A stretch of 64,000 nt of DNA from Rhynochetos jubatus (Eukaryota > Chordata > Aves > Eurypygiformes > Rhynochetidae), in NCBI GenBank assembly GCA_027574665.1, contig CM050654.1, positions 13,262,142 to 13,326,141 on the forward strand. Direction: 5' to 3'. The notes beneath the pieces are model-generated. The model was not told the DNA's origin and searched no databases. It worked only from the letters and a program-made list of their open reading frames with translations. Positions 60,561-64,000 of the stretch are shown piece by piece. Position numbers and translations under genes: made by a program. Position 1 is the stretch's first letter. Each line of letters opens with the position of its first letter.

Positions 60561-60605
60561 GCAATGGACTGTGACTAAAGTCCATTGCTAGTGGATGCCA
60601 CTAGC
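60561..60605. repeat. Two overlapping perfect inverted repeats
   Basis: First hairpin: GCAATGGACT (60561-60570) and AGTCCATTGC (60579-60588) with an 8-nt loop. Second hairpin: GCTAGTGG (60587-60594) and CCACTAGC (60598-60605) with an ATG loop. They share two bases, so the two stems would compete slightly or stack end to end. No family recognised. Confidence 0.8.
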
Positions 60606-63600
60606 TGCTGGCAAAAGGATGACAAGATCCAGAAAACAAGGCCACCATTCCAGGTGCTGGCAAGAACAGCTTTGTGAATACTTGTACAAGACTGTTTATT
60701 CTTCCTAAGATCAAATTCTCTTACAGTCTCCCTTTTGTATCTCAGCTGCTCTGTTCCCAACTCTGGGACTCCCACCTGGTTTATTTTCTTCACTTAACCA
60801 ATCTGAGTCCTTTTTTCCCCCACTCCTACTATGCCCTATGACAGACTCAAACTATCTTTGTTTTCTAACCTTTTCTTAGCTCAGGCCTTCTCAGCACTCT
60901 GGGGTTTTTTGTTCTGCTAAACTTACTCTTCTTTTTTCACTTCCTTCTAGCTCTTTAATCTCACAATTTCATTCCCTGTCCATCATGTTGTGCATTGCTT
61001 TCCTAAATCTATGTTCCATTGCCATCTAGTGCCAGTCTCCCTGCTGACTTTTAACTTTCAGTACAGCAGCCTCACAGGATTTCAGTTTCAATCTATTTCT
61101 CTTGCTCTTTCTTTAGTTTTGACACCTATTAGATCCCTGAGGACACACATTTTCTCCTCTGTACTGCTTGGACACAACAGAAGAGTGAAGTATGCTCAGT
61201 TTCACACTGGCAAACTTGTAATATTAAAAACATCTCTGGTGATAAATCAGACATACAGACAAGAAGTCATGTCACACCTTAACAAATAGCAAGCCCCTGC
61301 TATCAATCACTGGGCCATTTAAAGGCTATCAAACAAGAAATGGACACAAATCTTAACATGTGGAAAACATGTATTGTTTATAGCTCTATTTCATTAAAAT
61401 ACTCATCTTTTAAAGAAGTATAAGCAACTAAAAGCAGCACTTTCACAATAAAAAGAATGATTAAGCACCTACCAGAGTATAACTCCATGAATACAAACCA
61501 CTAAATCACACAAAATAGGGAGAAAAGGAGAACAAGTTGGCAATAAAGGAATTAAAACAGTTGCAGAAACAAAAATCATACTCAAGTGCTAGAAATTTCC
61601 CTCTCTGTGAAAGGAAAATAATCCAAACACACAGAATTTATAGATTCCATAATTATTTTCTAACTTCCTATATACATGATTATCCCAGGAGTGAATGACA
61701 TGCATTATATGAAGCTTGTTTTACCTAAGATAGTTATTAGGAAATTTATAAACATGCAGGAAGCAGGTAAGTAATACTGCAGACTATGCTAAATTCTACC
61801 TAAGCATGTTTTTAAAATTTACCAGTTTGTAAATAGCAAGCATTGCAATAAAACAACTGACCCCAAGTTTCACAACAGGCAGCTGCTAGCTGGTATGTTG
61901 ATGATGAGTCTCAGCCATGTGGGAAGGAGTGGACAAGAAAAATCAGTACCAGTACAGAGCTGCCCAAATGGCTTAATAGTGAATGCTCCATAATGTCTGT
62001 CAAATAGAGAAAGAACATACAGATCAGAGAAAGCAAAGGAAAAAACCCACTAAACTCCAATGAAAACTTAGAATAGAAAGAAGATTGTAAAGAGCACAGA
62101 AAGAAGCAATGTGAGAAAAATCAAATATGGTTTTGGTGGAGTTTGAAATACCCCTTTAACAGGCAATAGAGTTTGCTACAGCTGGTGACAAGTCTCTTGT
62201 TAATCATATATGACACCAACTACAAGGTTAGATTCTTGTTTTGGAGACTAAAGTAACTCTCAACAAAACTTTTGTTCTCTTTCTCCATTTCACTGCATAA
62301 GTAAAACAAATACTTACCTACACATAAAATATGCTGTAAGGTTTAGGGTTTTTTTGTTCCTGAGTGTCATACCATAGCACACAGCACTAAAAATTAATGA
62401 TACTTTTCTCAAAACAATTACACCAGTATTTCCCTTTATAAAGGCCACAGTTCCTGTATATATATGCCTTTGTGTTCACATACATACAATAAAAACATGT
62501 ATATGTGTATTATACACACAGAACACAAATTTTACCTTACTTATAACTGTGGAGAAAAATGGAGTGCTCTAGGATCAGTTAAATTTACAGAACACTCACT
62601 ACCAGAAGGCCAAAGTGTTGTTTGAGAGCTCCATTTATCAGCATTTCAGAAAAAGATAACCAAGTTAAAATACTTATTACCTTCACACTCTTTTGTGCTT
62701 TTCTAGAACATTTTCTGAAGAAAAGGGTAAGCTTAAAGGAAGTACTACAGCTTTGCACTCCAATCCTGTGTGTAACACACTTAGATTCCAAGAACTGGAT
62801 TAACGAAGACTGTCAGACTTCCTCAGCTAAAACTAGTTTATTGTGGGAACAGTAGCAAAGAGTTTAGGCAATGGTTTTTTTTCCCCCCTCCCCTCAAGCT
62901 ATATATCCAGGATCAAAAGAACACCACCCCTCTCCCTCAAGGACCTAAAAAGTCTCACATAGGAAAAGACACTATATAATCCTATACTGCTCATGTTGGC
63001 TAAAGCATTCTGTTGGAATAGCAAAAACTGAGACTAGAGCCATGCCTACACCCTCAGAGGGATACTGCCGTTGGCTGACAGAGAAGAATAAAAAAAACCA
63101 AAAACAAAAAACAAGCCCCATGAACCTCCGTGCACTAGAACCTTTAACACCTTTGCTCAGTCTACACAGACTGCAACTGTGTTGCTCAGCACCCCAGGCC
63201 TAACAGTCTCCCTCACACGCACAGCATACCCAATGAACATTTACCAGGCCAGTGCCTCTGAACTCAAGCTAATCATCCAGCATAGCTCACAGGTCTTTCT
63301 CCCATGTCTGAAACCAGAGAACACAAATGTCAATCTACCCTCAAGTTTCTGCTGTTACTGTAGACTACACAGATTTTGCTACCAAACACAGTTTTGTACC
63401 TGTCCTCTAGGAGGATTCAAACATTCATCTCAATATTAGAGAATGCCTTAAGATCAGAAACGGTAAGGTGAAAAGTGAAAAGAAGAACGATACCGCACAA
63501 CTACTAATTACAACTAAAGTAAGATAACCAAGTAAAATTGAAGCTTGTCAAACACTATTTGGCATCATCTTGTAATTAATGAAACCATCAGAATTCAGCA

Positions 63601-64000
63601 AGTCTTCGTAAGATTTTAACTGTATCTGTCTACTTCAGACCTGAACAGAGCAGAGTTTCAATTAGGAGTAACAGACTCCTGAGAAAACAGGTAAGAATGA
63701 GCAAGAAATACAGTGAAAGAATGGACAAGATTAACAGTTTCATGCTCAGTGTCATCAGGTTTAAATTGGTACTGCTAACACAAGTCTTACTTCCTCTATT
63801 CTATCCTGAACTACTTCTATAGGTATAGGAATTTGTGTAGATGCTTGACAAACTGCCCTAAGGAACTGATCCAAGTTTAAGTTAGCTCTGTTTTAGGTGG
63901 TGGGAATGGGACTTTGTCTTTGACTATATCAATTCCCTGACCTGGTTTACCATATCTGCCTCACAAAAAACTCCACCAACGCAGAAAATGGGTGGCACTG

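Larger units (their letters stand above)
50920..64000. other. AT-rich region beyond RFTN2 coding exon 1, no gene recognised
   Basis: 13 kb with no convincing coding gene. Given the splice acceptor just before the RFTN2 ATG, much of it may be RFTN2 5' intron, with the promoter outside the window. A minus-strand donor-like sequence (GGAG then GTAAGT, exon end 51364) could close a small noncoding RFTN2 exon. There is no CpG island. MARS2, the next gene in human, is not present. Notable contents are the 45-bp duplication, the paired inverted repeats and the exon-like segment listed separately. Confidence 0.6.

Noticed and set aside
50920-64000. MARS2 expected as the next gene in human order
   Set aside because: No methionyl-tRNA synthetase coding sequence is visible on either strand; it must lie beyond the window or be rearranged.
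1-64000. CRISPR arrays, operons, phage or bacterial mobile elements
   Set aside because: No regularly spaced repeats or prokaryotic gene organisation. The window is vertebrate DNA with spliced genes.

Overview
This is a vertebrate nuclear genome window, most likely from a bird. It has multi-exon genes with canonical GT-AG introns, two CpG-island promoters, AATAAA poly(A) signals and almost no recognisable interspersed repeats. The gene order HSPD1 - HSPE1 - MOB4 - RFTN2 matches human 2q33. The genes are compact: MOB4 takes about 8 kb from ATG to stop. The bird assignment rests on compactness and low repeat content, not on a species marker.

Layout. (1) Positions 1-1.6 kb are a CpG island holding the head-to-head HSPD1 (minus)/HSPE1 (plus) promoter. 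Only the putative noncoding first exon of HSPD1 is inside the window. Between the two genes lie a perfect four-unit heat shock element, a CCAAT box, two NRF1 palindromes, an ETS site, Sp1 boxes and an E-box. (2) HSPE1 (mitochondrial HSP10, 102 aa) has four exons at 1016-3910. (3) 4.2-8.3 kb is intergenic with no gene recognised. (4) A second CpG island at about 8.3-9.5 kb drives MOB4 (phocein, 225 aa), with eight coding exons at 8996-17113. (5) 17.4-23.2 kb separates the convergent MOB4 and RFTN2 and probably contains the RFTN2 3' UTR. (6) RFTN2 (raftlin-2, 507 aa) has nine coding exons on the minus strand from 50907 down to 23231. (7) 50.9-64 kb is AT-rich, shows no clear gene, and is probably the RFTN2 5' intron or upstream DNA. 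It holds a perfect 45-bp tandem duplication, a pair of small hairpins and an unassigned 45-nt exon-like segment on the plus strand.

How the genes relate. HSPE1 and HSPD1 encode the co-chaperonin and chaperonin of the mitochondrial matrix and appear to share heat-shock and mitochondrial-biogenesis control. MOB4 is a subunit of STRIPAK phosphatase-kinase complexes, and RFTN2 is a lipid-raft scaffold; these two are neighbours by conserved synteny, not by a shared pathway. All 21 coding exons were joined by hand. Splice phases are consistent and all three proteins are intact, with no frameshift or premature stop.

I found no clear new biological system. The items most worth checking are the orphan exon-like segment, the small inverted repeats, and the architecture of the HSPD1/HSPE1 and MOB4 promoters.
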